DNA from: Crocodylus rhombifer
Taxonomy: Eukaryota; Chordata; Crocodylia; Crocodylidae
Length of the DNA stretch: 64,000 nt
Assembly (NCBI GenBank): GCA_038503035.1
Contig: JAVSML010024332.1
Coordinates: 229,986-293,985, forward strand
Reading direction: 5' to 3'
Both the position numbers and the translations under genes were made by a program. Within the stretch, counting starts at the first letter, position 1, and each line of letters begins with the position of its first letter. Shown here one piece after another: positions 22,055 through 33,530 of the stretch. The notes below the pieces were generated by a model that ran no database searches, was not told the origin of the DNA, and saw only the letters and a list, made by a program, of their open reading frames with translations.

Positions 22055-22873
22055 CTACCCCCTACATCCCCGAGCAACTGCAGAATAGTCCTCCCTGGTG
22101 ATGACCCCTTCTTTCCATTGGGTGTAAGCCTCCTTTTTAGCAAGGAGACATTCCCGGATGCTTTTGGTGAGCCACGGAGGCTTGTGTGCTCTCCTGCTCC
22201 CTTTGATCCTCATTGGGATTACATTCCTTTGGGCTTGGAGGATCGTCTGCTTAAGGAGCGACCACTCTCCTTGGACACCTGGCTCCCCTCCCCTGTGGGA
22301 CCTCAGCGCTTCTCCAACTATCCTCCTTAGCTCGTTGAAGTCTGCCCTCCTAAAATCTAGGGCCGCTGCCTTACTGCATGCCTTTGCCACCTTGCGCTGT
22401 ATGGTGACTTCCAGCAGGCGATGATCGCTGTCACCCAGGTGGTCGAGCTCTTCTGCCTGGTTGGGAGGTCTGTAGTAGATTCCCACCGTTAAGTCTCTTT
22501 CCCCTCGACTGCCTTGTACTCTAACCCAAAGCACTTCAGAGTGCCCCTCCCCTGACTCCTTGCTAATTGATGAGGATGCGTATTCCTCCTTAATATAGAG
22601 TGCCACACCCCCACCTCTCTTTCCTATCCTGTCGCTCCTGTACAGCCTATAGCCCTTGACATTGACTGCCCAATCATGCGTTGCGTCCCACCACGTTTCC
22701 GTAATCCCCACTATGTCCGGGCTGGTGTCAGCCAGCAGGAGGGTGAGTTCCTCCTGCTTGTGGCCCATACTATGAGCATTTGTGTAGAGGCATTTGAGGC
22801 CTCCTGTGGATGTGTGTACTGACCCCCTAGTCCCAGCGTTACCCTGGCCCCTCTCTCTTACCTGTTTATTCAC
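22055..22873 (-). pseudogene. CR1-B ORF2 endonuclease with internal in-frame deletion
   Basis: A long frame keeps LKCLYTNAHSMGHKQEEL, ITETWWD, GYRLYRSDRIGKRGGGVALY, EVLWVRVQGS and YYRPPNQ, then jumps to LDHLGDSDH. About 245 bases present in CR1-G are absent, including the catalytic GDLN block and the TRGxALLDLVLA block. The deletion preserved the frame, so a 272-codon frame survives, but the enzyme lacks an active-site element. The frame ends GCRG-stop at 22055, where one base is missing relative to CR1-D. Confidence 0.92.
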
Positions 22874-22994
22874 TTCACTCGTTGGTCTGGGCTGGGCTGT
22901 AGTTGTGGGTGCTGTTTGGTCTGGCAGTCTGATGTTTCCTCCGCCCTCATTTTCCCCTTCCCCTGATGAGCCTAGTTTAAAGCCCGCTGGAGGA

Positions 22995-23763
22995 GGTCCG
23001 CCAACCTAGAAGAGAACACATGCTTAGCTTTAGGGGAAAGGTGGAGCCCGTCCCATCCCAGTATGTCTCTCGTCGTGATGTGCCAGTCGTGGCTGAGGAA
23101 GCCAAAGCTCTCCTTGAAGCACCATTCCTGCAGCCGCCAGTTGGTTTCCGCAATGCACGTTTCGTGCCATTTGCCTCATCCACTCAGTGGCAGGATAGAA
23201 GAGAAAACCACCTGCGTGCCCATCTCCTTCAGCACACACCCCAGAGTGTGGTAGTCCTCCATCAGGCGATCAGGGCTCCTCCTGGCCACATTGTTGGTGC
23301 CCACATGGACTAGGACCATGGGATAATAATTGGTGGGCCGGATTACGGTTTGGAGCATCCCTTTCATGTCCTGAATCCTCACTCTAGGTAGGCAGTATAC
23401 CTCACGTGCCGAGGGGTCCCAGCGACAGATGGGACCCTCTGTATCTCTCAGGATGGAGTCACCAATGGTGATCACGCGACGCTTCTTCCTCCTGGCCTTC
23501 TTGCCTCCTTCAGCTTGCATGGGAGGTGGTGAGCGTGAAGTTGCCTCCTCCCTGGTTTCATCCTCTCCTTCCTCCTCCTCCTGGGCTGTCAGGGCTTCGT
23601 ACCTGTTCTCCAGCCGGACCAGAGGAACTGGTGCTGCCGTGTTTCGAGCAGCCCTGGCACGGGAGGTGACCGTCTGCCACTTAGCAGTGGAGGGATCATC
23701 TTGAGGTGCATCTTCCTTGGTTGTACAACCCTGCAGAGAAAGAAAATATCTGTCAATTTCCAA
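22995..23763 (-). pseudogene. CR1-B ORF1: SGNH-hydrolase (esterase) protein, frameshifted
   Basis: A minus-strand frame runs from ATG at 23763. CR1-like sequence starts at about GCTTKEDAPQDD (23735). After an acidic and basic linker (EEEEGEDE, then KKARRKKRR) comes the esterase: block I GDSIL with the nucleophilic Ser, block III-like HVGTNN, and SSILPLSG, where a lost base makes a stop at 23176. The C-terminal catalytic block GWDGLHLSP and the end LADLLQRALN remain readable in a third frame to about 22995. CR1 ORF1 proteins bind RNA and membranes or lipids through this domain. The first residues (MEIDRYFLSLQ) come from flanking DNA. Confidence 0.88.
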
Positions 23764-24309
23764 GCATAGCTTGTATGATACGCTAAGGGAATATAATGTA
23801 AATAGTTATGTAGTCCATTTGATCTCCTTTTTTGTTTGTTTTTACGAAATGGCTGTGACAAGACTGTATGTTTCTTCAATGTATTTGTTATTTAAAATTA
23901 TTATTATTATTTCTGTGAATAGCTCTAGGTGCAAGTAATTCACTGAGAGGGTTTATATATATATATATTTACATTTACATTTCCTTGAATCAGACTGTGG
24001 CTCCTTAGTATTTTATGTTTCCACACTGGATTGAATGTAACACCTTGAAACAGTGCATGGATGAGTACAAACAAATTCCATATTATTCTCCAATATTTAT
24101 TTAAAATTCATAATTTCTGCAAATATTTCTGCCAGCAAACTTTTACCATCTGATTTACACAAAGTAGACACAAATGGTGCGTGAAGCAAATGTGCTTAAA
24201 GTTGAATGAATAGTCGCAGAGAAAGGTTTGCAATAGTAGATTATAATATGACAGCTCCCTATGATATGATCAACTGGGACATCTTGGCAGGAAGAGGCAT
24301 GGTCTTGTG
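23737..24309. other. AT-rich spacer between CR1-B and CR1-C
   Basis: Contains short (ATT)n near 23896-23910 and (TA)n near 23957-23970 microsatellites. Nothing else recognised. Confidence 0.6.
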
Positions 24310-24319
24310 GTGAAGCCTA

Positions 24320-25175
24320 ATGGATCCCACTCTGGCAACAGCCCAAGGAAAGGCCTCTCTTAAACCCTCAGGGAAGCACTGGGTTCCACATGGCAGACTT
24401 AACTGCTTGTACACAAATGCCAGGAGCTTGGAGAACAAGCATAAAGAACTGGCCCTTCTACGTGATAATGACTACGACCTTGTAGGAATTTTGGAGACCT
24501 GGTGGGACTCTACCTATGATTGGTCTGCGGCACTAGAGGGTTACACCGTGTATAGGAGAGCCCGTGTGGGGGAGAGGGGTGGGGATGTTGGTCTCTATGT
24601 CAAAGATCAACTCACCTCCCTGCAGATTGAGTTTCCAAACCAGGAAGGGCATCTTAAGACCCTCTGGGTCAAGATACCAGGAGAATATGATGAGGGTGAC
24701 TTACTTGTAGGAGTCTACTATAGATCCCCCTGACCGAGAGGAAGACCTAGATCAGGAATTCATTAGGGAACTGATTGAAGCTGCATGCTCCCAATGCTTG
24801 ATCGTCATGGGAGACTTCAACTTCCCTGACATCTCTTGGGATGATTGCATGGCCAAATTTGACAGGTTGTGTAGTTTTCTCATGTGCATTTATGACCTTT
24901 ACCTAACCCAGGAAGTCTATGGGCCAACTAGGGGAGAGGCATGGCTGGATCTGGTCCTGGCCAAAGGGGAGGACCTGGTGAATGATCTGTGGATCAAGGG
25001 GAAGCTTGGTGACAGCAACCATGAATTGATCACCTTCTTAGTTCACCAAAAAGCAGACAAACCCCTCAATAAAACAGAAGTCCTTAACTTTGGGAAGGCC
25101 AACTTCTGCAAACTGAGACAACTGGTCAGTCAGGCAATCAGAGGCCATATCCACCAGAAAAGCTAATACACGAGG
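24320..25175 (+). pseudogene. CR1-C ORF2 endonuclease (two frames)
   Basis: The first frame (24320-24733) carries LNCLYTNARSLENKHKEL, ILETWWDSTYDW, GYTVYRRARVGERGGDVGLY and VGVYYRSP followed by a stop. The second frame (24798-25166) carries the catalytic VMGDFNFPDISWDD, EVYGPTRGEAWLDLVLAKGEDL and the SDH-type KLGDSNHELITF. All catalytic blocks are readable, but a frame change at 24733-24797 and a stop at 25164 make it non-functional. Confidence 0.92.
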
Positions 25176-25299
25176 AATGGTCATTACTCAAGAACACAAT
25201 CCTTGAAGTACAGGGCAAAGCCATCCCTTCTCACAAGAAATGCAGTTAATGAGTAAAGATGCCCCTATGACTGAATAAGGAACTGTTATACCTCATAAA

Positions 25300-27150
25300 G
25301 CTCAAAAGAGTAGCCTACACCAGCTGGAAAACAGAAAGCATTACCAAAGAGGATTACTCTGCACTCATCTGCACCTTCAGAGAGCAGTCAAGAAAAGCCA
25401 AGGCACAAACTGAATTTAGGCTTGCTACGGGGATCAAAAAGTCCTCCTTTAGATATGTGGGAAATAGGAAAAAAAACAAGGACAGTATTGGGCCCCTGAG
25501 AGATACAACGGGGCAACTGACATCAGATGCCCAAGGAAGGGTCAATTTCCTAAATGACTTTTTCACATCAGTTTTTTACCCTCCCACGAGGATCACACTT
25601 CCAGAAATGGCACAGATCAATTTGGGAGTGGGTGATAGACCCGAAATTAATGTGGATCAGGTGAAGGAACACCTTGAGATATTGGACATTCACAAGTCTG
25701 TGGGCTCAGACAGAATGCACCCGAGGGTCTTGAAAGAGCTGGTAGACATCATTGCATCCACCTTGGCAGGCATATTTGAAAAATTGTGGCACTCAGGCGA
25801 CGTCCCGCATGACTGGAAAAGAGCCAACGTGGTCCCTATCTACAGGAAAGGGAGGAGGGATGAGCCGGGGAACTATAGACCAATCAGTCTAATGTCCATC
25901 CCTGGAAAAATTCTGGAGAAAATTGTCAAGGGATCCATTAATGCTGGACTAACAGAAGGCAAGCTTCTGAATGCCAGCCAGCATGGCTTTGTGACTGGTA
26001 GGTCTTGCTTGACCAATCTCATTTCCTTCTATGACTAGGTAACATATGCCCTGGACAAGGGAGATGATGTGGACATCATTTATCTGGACTTCAAGAAGAA
26101 CTTTGAGCTAGTTCCTCATGATGTCCTCATGGTTAAGCTGGGGAACTGTGGCCTAGATCATCATACAGTCTGATGGCTAGGCAACTAGCTATGGGGTGGG
26201 ACCCAAGGAGTACTAGTTGAAAGGAGCAAATCAACATCGCACAGTGTTACCAGTGGAGTCCCTCAGTGTTCAGTACTTGTGCCAGTACTTTTTAACATTT
26301 TCATCAATAATCTAGATTCGAGGGTCAGATGTGAACTGGTCAAGTTCATGGAGATACCAAATTATGGGGGAGGGCCATCACACCACAGGACAGGCTAGGG
26401 ATACAGGCTGACTTGAACACACTTTCAAGGTGGGCCAACCAAAACTGGATGACCTTTAATACAGAGAAGTGCAAGGAACTGTACCTCGGTAGGAAGAACC
26501 CTCAACATACTTACAAGCTCAGCAGTGATGTGCTTTCTAACACCATGACTGAAAGGGACTTTGGGGTCTTGATTGACCACAAGATGAATATGAGCCGCCA
26601 ATGTGATGCAGTGCCGGGCAAAGCTAACCAAACTCTGGCATGCATCCACCAATGCATCTCAAGCAAAACCAGGGGAGTCATCCTCCTGCTTTACTTGGGC
26701 CTGGTGAGACCACAGCTGGAGTACTGTGTCTGGTATTGGGTCTCCCACTTCAGGAAGGATGTGGAGGAGATTGAGAGAGTCCAGAGGAGAGCCACTTGTA
26801 TGATCCAAGGCATGGAGGGAAGGCTATATGAGGAGAGGCTGAGGGACTTGGGACTCTTCAGTCTGGAGAAGAGAAGGCTCAGGTGGGACTTTGTGACAGT
26901 TTACAATTTCATAAGAGGGGTACATCAGGACCTGGGAGAACATCTGTTTACCAGAGCTCCCCAAGGGATAACGAAGTCTAATGGCCACAAAATCCAGGAA
27001 GGCTGATTTAGACTGGATATTAGAAAAATGTTCTTTACGGTGCATGTGTCCAGGGTCTGGAACAAACTCCCCCTAGGGTGGTGCAAGCACCTACTCTGGA
27101 TTCCTTCAAAAACAGCTGGATTTATTTCTTCCTGGGGTCACTTGATCCCA
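25300..27150 (+). pseudogene. CR1-C ORF2 reverse transcriptase, FADD box damaged
   Basis: The RT N-terminal half lies at 25457-26038 (KSVGSDRMHPRVLKEL, DWKRANVVPIYRKGRRDEPG, NYRPISLMS, QHGFVTGRSCLTN). The palm follows with a stop just before VTYALDK, then DIIYLDFKKNFELVPHD. At about 26342-26358 the FADD box is disrupted by base loss (the sequence reads ttcatggagatacc), so the catalytic aspartate pair is gone. The thumb and C-terminus form an open stretch at 26413-27006 (LVRPQLEYCVWYW, ERVQRRATCMIQG) that keeps the Glu codon lost in CR1-B and CR1-G. Confidence 0.92.
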
Positions 27151-27238
27151 GCTGACTTCCCACCTGTGGTGGGGGGGCTGGACCCGATGATCTCTTGAGG
27201 TCCCTTCCAGCCCCTAATGTCTGTGAAATCTATGAAAC

Positions 27239-27530
27239 CAGTGGCAGAATCAGTTTCTCAGGTGTGCATCTTAACCATGAGACCGTGTGTTCTCCCAGGA
27301 ATCATTCTAGTTGATTACCTACAGATTTCCAAAATGCTCAGACTAATGTATATTAGTCTGTTTCTACAAAGGTCTATTTTTTTTTGTTTGACATGTCCAA
27401 GGTGCATACTCTGAAAGGGTGTGCATATCATGAAGTATGTGGTTGAATTTTAATGCCAGGTTAAATTCAGGAAACGTGAGATGAAGGCAGAAGGAAATTC
27501 ATAGAGAACTTAGTTTGGAAAATGGTTTTT
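27239..27530. other. Non-coding spacer
   Basis: No gene or clear repeat seen between CR1-C and the Penelope-like element. Confidence 0.5.
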
Positions 27531-29120
27531 GGTTGTACCCGTGTTGGTTTAATGACATAGACAGGAAAGGTTCTTTGAGTAGATGTAATATCTTTTACTA
27601 GACCAACTGAGTAGTTGGAAAAGAGTTCTTAGCAAGCTTTTGGGTGCAATCACCCTTCTTCAGGCATGGGAAGTCTCTGCTATTCTGAGACCCCCAAGGA
27701 ATGAGAGAAGCTAAAAGTGTGACAGTATGTCAGTCAGAATGTAAATTAGGAAAACAAAAGGTAAAACAGGAAAGGGAGGTGGGGAAAGCAGGGGTGAAAA
27801 AGAGCCAAAGGTGAGTAAGGGAGACTCTACAGTCATAGTAATTCAAGGTAGAAAATAGGCTGTTTGTGAAAGAGGAAATAGCTGGAAATTAGGAAGACAA
27901 AGGGCAGAAAAGTAGGGGAGGGGAGGGAGAAAAGGGAGGCAGGAAGAAAAGTGTAAGAGGTCAGGTTTGGCAGGCACCTGGTCAATCAGATGTCAGGCAG
28001 GTTGTAATGTGTCATAAATCCAATGTCAATATTGAGTCCATGACTTGTGTATCCAGTAGATTTATGAAGTGAAGTTCATAGACTTATCTATGAAAGGTGT
28101 TTTGTAAGTTCCCTTTGAGGATTAGAATTGAGAGATCAAAGAAGGAGTGATTGTCCTGTGAGAAGTGTGCCTCCATAGGTAGGTGGGTATTTTTGTCTTT
28201 GATAGATTTTTGGTGTCCGTTCATACTGGTATGCAGTTATTGTTTGGTTCTCCTACATATTTTCCATCAGGGCATTTAGTGCACTGGATGAGTTATATAA
28301 CATTTCTGGAGGTGCAGGTGTAAGATTCAGGAATGCAGATGGTTCTGTTGCAGGGTGTAGTAATTGTGGGAGTGGTGGAGATGTGTTGGCAGGTTTTGCA
28401 TTTCTTGTCCTGGCATGCTCTGGATTCATTTGGTGTGGTTTGGGTCATAGGGAGTTTGCTTCTGGCGATGAGTTTAGCAATGTTCGGTGCTCTTTTAATG
28501 GCTAGAATGGGTGATTCTGGAAAAATCTCTTTAAGAATTGGGTGGTCTTATAGTATGGGTTGCAATTTTTTGAGGATCTTTCTGTGTAAGTTCCAGGGAA
28601 GGGTGATATGTCATAACTAATGGTGTGAGATTTGTAGGGATTTTCTTTTTGTACTGCAGCAAATCTTAACGTGGTATCCTGGTGACTCTTTCAAAAGTGC
28701 AGTCTAGCTCTCTGGAGGAGAGTCCTTGTTGGCTGAAGACCCTTTTGAGATTTGTGAGGTGGCAATCACGAGTATTCTCCTTGGTGGAAATTCAATGGTA
28801 TTGGAGACCTTGGTTGTAAATTACAGTTTTCTTAGTATGTTTAGGGTGATTGCTGGTTCTGTGTAGATATGCATGTTGGTCTGTAGGTTTCTTATGTATG
28901 GTGGTTTGAATTTTACCATTTTGGATATTGATTATGGTGTCCAAAAGGGAAATGCTGGTGTTCGACTATTCAAGTGATAGTCTGATGAAGGGGTGTTGAT
29001 TATTGAATTTTGTTGTTGAATTTTTTTTCCACCAAAAATTCAATAGTCATAAAAGGTATCACATCTACTCAAAAAACCTGCCTGTCTAGTTTGGAGAAGG
29101 CAGTTGGAACTCAGATGTTT
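27531..29120 (-). mobile_element. Penelope-like element (PLE) fragment
   Basis: On the minus strand the RT C-terminus and a GIY-YIG-type endonuclease relic are readable. They are followed by a 3' region (27531-27670) containing ttttactagaccaact...gcaagcttttgggtgcaa...acccttcttcagg. This terminal sequence is shared with a second fragment at 33405-33530. The element is 5' truncated just at the RT catalytic motif. PLEs encode a telomerase-related RT plus GIY-YIG nuclease. Confidence 0.85.
28140..29075 (-). pseudogene. PLE RT C-terminus and GIY-YIG endonuclease relic
   Basis: From 29070 downward, VD-x-DTF (one extra base) is a likely remnant of the YVDDTF active site. Then come SISLLDTIINIQNGKIQT, HKKPTDQHAYLHR, SNHPKHTKKT, TYHPSLELTQK and KRAPNIAKLIARSKLP. 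The linker Cys-His finger is CQDKKCKTCQHIS. The nuclease core follows as SYTCTSRNVI-stop-LIQCTKCPDGKYVGE, with a stop replacing the first Tyr of the GIY-like half and KYVGE as the YIG half. Several frameshifts and stops make it dead. The motif order is that of Neptune/Penelope-type proteins. Confidence 0.8.
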
Positions 29121-31525
29121 CAGTATTTTGGTTTAAATGTTCCTAAAAACTGAGTTCCTATGTATACATGGTTATCACTTACTAATTTTCTTCTTGCAGA
29201 TGTGAAAATTTTGGGCAGAACTTTCTGTTTTAGTTTGTTTGTAAACTAATTATATTCTGAGGACAATTCATACCATGGACAAGGTGACCAAATGCACAGA
29301 CTTCTGGGACTATTTTGGTAGTTGTGACTACAGATGGACGGAAAGTTGGGGGCTACTGAGAATATGTTTATTCATGGAAGTGCTCTTGAGAATGCCACCA
29401 AGAAGTACACCCCACTCATCCACTCCCACTCTGTATATATCAGTCCTAGAAATATGCTGATTAACTACTGACTACTGCTCCTGTTTTTAAGCATACAGGG
29501 GACAGAGAACTTAAGAAATGGCAGTGCCAGCCTGTCAGGTTTAATTGCTTCATTTCCACATTTGGTACATGCAGAATGGGAGTGGGTGGAAAAAGCTTGC
29601 TTCTCAAAACCACCATGGAAGCAATGTAGACACATCCTGGGGTTCCCATTCTGAATCAGAGAAGCTATTTTCTATTCCATTAAGTTTTTTTTAATGCTAT
29701 ACATTTGACTAATTAAGCATTCCATCCATCATGAATATGTTGCTGTTCCATTACAGTATTTTTTCCTTTCCATCCCTTTATTTTTCATTTTAACCACCCC
29801 ATATATAAACATAAAGTGATGGCTGCTCCATTCTACATACTGCTATAGTGGTAAAAGCATTTTAAAAAAATTAATCCTGTTGAAACTGGGCTAACAATGG
29901 CCCTTCCCATTAATCATACACTATTAATATCATAATACATAAAATATTGTAAATTCCCAACAGGAATACTGTCTTTAAGAAATATGCTCACTACACTCAG
30001 ACAGCCTGTGCTCTCATCACTCTCATGGCCAATCCTACTGTAGTTGATGAGGCCAACATCTTTCACCTGTAAGCTAATCAAACAATTCTCTTCATTTGTA
30101 CAGTACAAATGCCAGCAGGGCTAGAGTGGTGGTTCTCCCTAGGGCAGATCCAGGAAAGCATTTATGCACCTGGTCAACTCTAGGCACCTGCTTAAGTTCC
30201 AAGTTACAAACCTCATGCCTGATTTGGGGCCATATAGACTATCTGTGAGCAAACAAGAGTCTTTCCTGTATGTTGAAAACAAAGCAAAGAGATATAAAAC
30301 TTACTATTTTGAGTTGTTAATTAGTGAAAGAAAACTGCAACAAACAGAAATTTATGAATGGTAAAATATGTTTACTTAAATTCCACTTGGGATTTAAGTG
30401 TGCCACAGTTATGAAATATGCTTAAGAAAGAACAATCAGTCCCAGGATTGGAAATACGTGGGGGCTTGGGGGGATGACCTTCCATAAGAGATGAGAGCCC
30501 CCCATAAGAGACAGGAGCCCCCTCAAAGCCCCCCCCCCATAGGAGATGAGAGCCCCTGGCCCAACCCGCACCTTTCTAAGTAGCTTAGGCGGTGGTGGCA
30601 GCAACTCCTGGCTTCCAACTGCCACTGCCGCAGATCCCTCCCCCCCCCAAGAATTGGAGTGTAATTCAAACCCTGATCAGGCCATGTCTGCACCTCCTCT
30701 GTTGCAAGCCACTAAGTAGCATGCCCTGCCCATTCATTCCTACGCATGCCAAAGCTCATAAATCAGATGGTGTAGCTACTTAAGTGTAGCTTTCGGCCTG
30801 AACTGAATCATGCCTGAAAAGCAACCTGGACATATGCTCAAGCAATTTTCAATCAACTGCACAGGCTAATTTCTAGGCTTTGGCACACACTGAGCAAGAC
30901 TGAGTGGGTTGTACTACGTTATGGAATTTCCTGAGCTCACTATAGAGGCAGTAAACATATCCTTAAAGGAATGACTGTGTATTAAATGGATTATTGTATT
31001 TAAAAGAGAGACTGGGAATCAATCATTTTCAAATGAAAATTGAAACCATATTAAGGAAAATGGAGCTGAAAAATGGTTAAGAGCTTACTCACTACACATT
31101 ATTCTAGTACAGCAAGATGATTTGGAGATCATCAACAACAGGGAAACAGGGAATTGTTTGTTTATATTACCTGTACTATGGTAGCACCTAGATGGTTTTG
31201 CTAATTAACTACTACAAATCTTCAGCAAAACATAACAAAATATTCACATAGTTCAATAGAGTTAAGATTTTGGTTTTATAGTTAAAATTATTATTTCTAT
31301 GAATAGAAATTATTGCTATTTCTGTGAATAGCAAAGAACTGCAAAATTCTGACAAAAATCGCATAGTTTACATGATTTTCCTCCCTCATGGCTGTCATAA
31401 TAGGTTTGTGGTGGGAATAACCTCTCTTGTTCTTATTCTTACATATGTTATAGGATACTAGCATTAGAAATAGAAAAGAAAAGAATGGGTTAATTTGTCC
31501 TTCCCACGGGCATTTTAGGTGTATT
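29121..31525. other. Non-coding sequence, 2.4 kb
   Basis: Mostly AT-rich. A C/G-rich patch at 30460-30660 contains an imperfect repeat of cataagaga-tgagagcccc (at least three copies). No gene-like frame with recognisable content. Confidence 0.55.
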
Positions 31526-31533
31526 TCCTACAG

Positions 31534-32335
31534 CAGTGGTCATATCGGTGGATCCTAGAGCCTCTTGAAATTGATCCTGGGCTGGGGGAGCTGAGCATGC
31601 TTGTGCATGCATGTGTGCCCCCCCACCCTAGACCAGCAGGTCAGTCGGTGGGGACGGAAGGGCCAGAGGCCCAGGGGGCACATGGAGCAGGGCTCAGGGC
31701 ACAAAACCCAGCCCACAGGGGCAGCTGCCTCTGCCGTGCTCAGTTTGGGGAGGGGGACACATGCCCCCCCCAAATGTGGGGCAGTGCCAGCAGCTGCAGC
31801 AGTTCTGAGGTAGGGAATGGGGCAGCAGCAGGCCCTGCATAGCTGGTGCAGTGTGGGGGACGGAGCCATGAGCAGCTAGTTTGGGGGGCACAGGGAGAAG
31901 GGGAACACAGCCCTGGAGGACAAGGGTGGGGGCGTGTGCCCCCAGATCTGCCTGTGAGTTGGCTGCAGGCTGGGGCCAGGGTGGCATCAGCTCTTCTTGG
32001 CCAGGCTGTAGTGGTAGTGGTGGTGGGGCCATTCCCTCCTGCGCCCTGAATGAGCCACTCGCAGCTCTGTCCCCTGCTTCACGCTGGCTGTGTAGGGCCT
32101 GCCCCTGCCTCTGCCCCTGCCCCATTCCCTACCTCCCTGCCATGAGGGGGAGCAGATTGAGGCCCAAGTGGTGAGGGAGGGAGGGAGCGGGGCTAAAGCT
32201 GGGGCCTTGATCTGCCCTGCTCCCCCTACTGCCCTTTTCCCTCTCCACTCTCCTTCCCACAGAGAGACTTACCTGCTTGGGGGTGGGGTGGGGGGTAGAT
32301 CTTTGGTTCCTTTTAAATTCCATATGTGATCTCTG
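31534..32335. mobile_element. Probable hAT-like element, GC-rich interior
   Basis: An 802-bp GC-rich block. The left end is CAGTGGTCATATCGGTGG and the right end, in reverse complement, is CAGAGATCACATATGG. The flanking octamers tcctacag (31526-31533) and acctaaaa (32336-32343) match at five of eight positions, so the duplication, if real, is old. The overlapping frames in both strands have no recognisable protein. Confidence 0.45.
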
Positions 32336-32362
32336 ACCTAAAATGACACTATACTTCCAAGT

Positions 32363-32487
32363 GATTTGTAAATAATGTACATGTACATGTAAAGTAATAT
32401 TGTTCTATGTATATGTAAAGAACACTTACATTATTCTATGTACATGTAAATAATGTTCTATGTACATGTAAAGTAATATTGTAGTTC
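32363..32487. repeat. Short tandem array with TGTACATGTAAA units
   Basis: About 125 bp in which ttctatgtacatgtaaa(g/t)aat is repeated roughly four times with variations. The core TGTACATGTA is partly palindromic. Confidence 0.8.
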
Positions 32488-33404
32488 TTTTTTTTTTCAT
32501 CTTACCTTTGTAAATAGTCAGGAAAGAAAGAGACATTTCACTGGCTGTTGAATATATTTTAATAATGGACTGAAACAACTTGCGAGCAGTTTGTTGCCCT
32601 TTTATTCACAACCCAGCCACTGTCTTACTCTCCAGAGTGCTGACTCATTACCCTTCAGAACTGCCTGGACTAAATGGAATTCATGCAGTGACAGCTCCAC
32701 TTTTGTGAAAAGACAGTGTTAAGCTGCAAAACAGCAATAATGACCTTACACAGAGGGTAGATTTACCTACCCAGCTTGAATACTGTGGAACTATGTTTGG
32801 AATGACGCGAGTAGCTGATATGCACCACACTTCTACTCTTTCAAGTTTTACATCTCATTTTTAACTGCTACAGATACTCAAATGAATCTGAGCAGGAGAA
32901 AGGAAGTTCAGTTATTAGAGTGGCAGGAATAACAAAACTGATGGCATTAAAGGGAAAAAAAATTGCACTTTGTGCTCGGGTCACAAAGTGCAAGTAACTC
33001 CACCATCAGGCAGATTGCCTCTTTTGTGTGAAGTGTAATTCAATGGAAGGTTCTTCCATGCAACAGTATTTGACCGACCTCTTTCTATGCTACGTCAGAA
33101 ATGATTATTTATTTAACACTGACTTATCTGCAGGAACCAGATAGGAACTCAGTGTAGCCTGTTGCAATGTTCTTTCTCGATCCATTTTCTGCTGTACAGT
33201 GTATTATTTAAGTTGCTAGGTTCTGAAACCAGGGTCTAAATGTTTTGATAGAGTTAACTGGTTTGCGTTTCTAATCTTTTGGCTCCAGGTAGAGCTATGG
33301 TGTATTAAGGACCTCTGAAACTAGGACATAAGGCTACTCAATTTATGCACCCCCAAATAGTGGGGCTTAATATTAGTGGGATCAGAATGCTATTATAGTC
33401 AAGA
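32488..33404. other. Non-coding, single-copy-looking sequence
   Basis: Nothing recognised. It has no long frame and no obvious terminal repeat. Confidence 0.55.
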
Positions 33405-33530
33405 TGATTTAGGGGATATATAAGAAACAAGGTTTGTTTGGTAGTATCTTTTACTGAGCCAACTATATAGTCAGGAAACAGGCTAGATGAACTTTTGGGC
33501 ATAAAATGTCTTTCTTCAGATTAACTTTAG
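33405..33530 (-). repeat. Penelope-like element 3' fragment
   Basis: Shares with 27531-27670 the order aaggttt(g/c)tttg, tatcttttact-a/g-a/g-ccaact, (g)aacttttgggc and cttcttcag. Same orientation as the larger copy. No coding part is present. Confidence 0.65.

Larger units (their letters stand above)
20184..23736 (-). mobile_element. CR1-B: longest CR1 copy, ORF1 esterase plus EN and RT
   Basis: Minus-strand CR1 of about 3.55 kb containing most of ORF1, EN with an internal deletion, RT, and the CR1 3' UTR. The 3' tail, in reverse complement, is attatgaaactatgaaact. It is a close relative of CR1-G, with only a few differences per hundred bases by eye in RT. The flanks of the two copies differ, so they are separate insertions. 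ORF2 is not translatable as one protein. Confidence 0.95.
24310..27238 (+). mobile_element. CR1-C: CR1 LINE of a second subfamily
   Basis: Plus-strand CR1 of about 2.9 kb, 5' truncated at the start of ORF2. The 3' end reads tgatctcttgaggtcccttccagcc and ends gtgaaatctatgaa. Its EN and RT sequence is closer to CR1-J (shared LNCLYTNARSL/LACLYTNARSL, EVYGPTRG, TEVL(N/D)F) than to the CR1-B/G lineage. Confidence 0.94.

Noticed and set aside
20614..23704. Plus-strand frames over CR1-B, such as 20614-20910 and 23429-23704
   Set aside because: They are the antisense of CR1 coding sequence. The minus-strand reading shows the real motifs.
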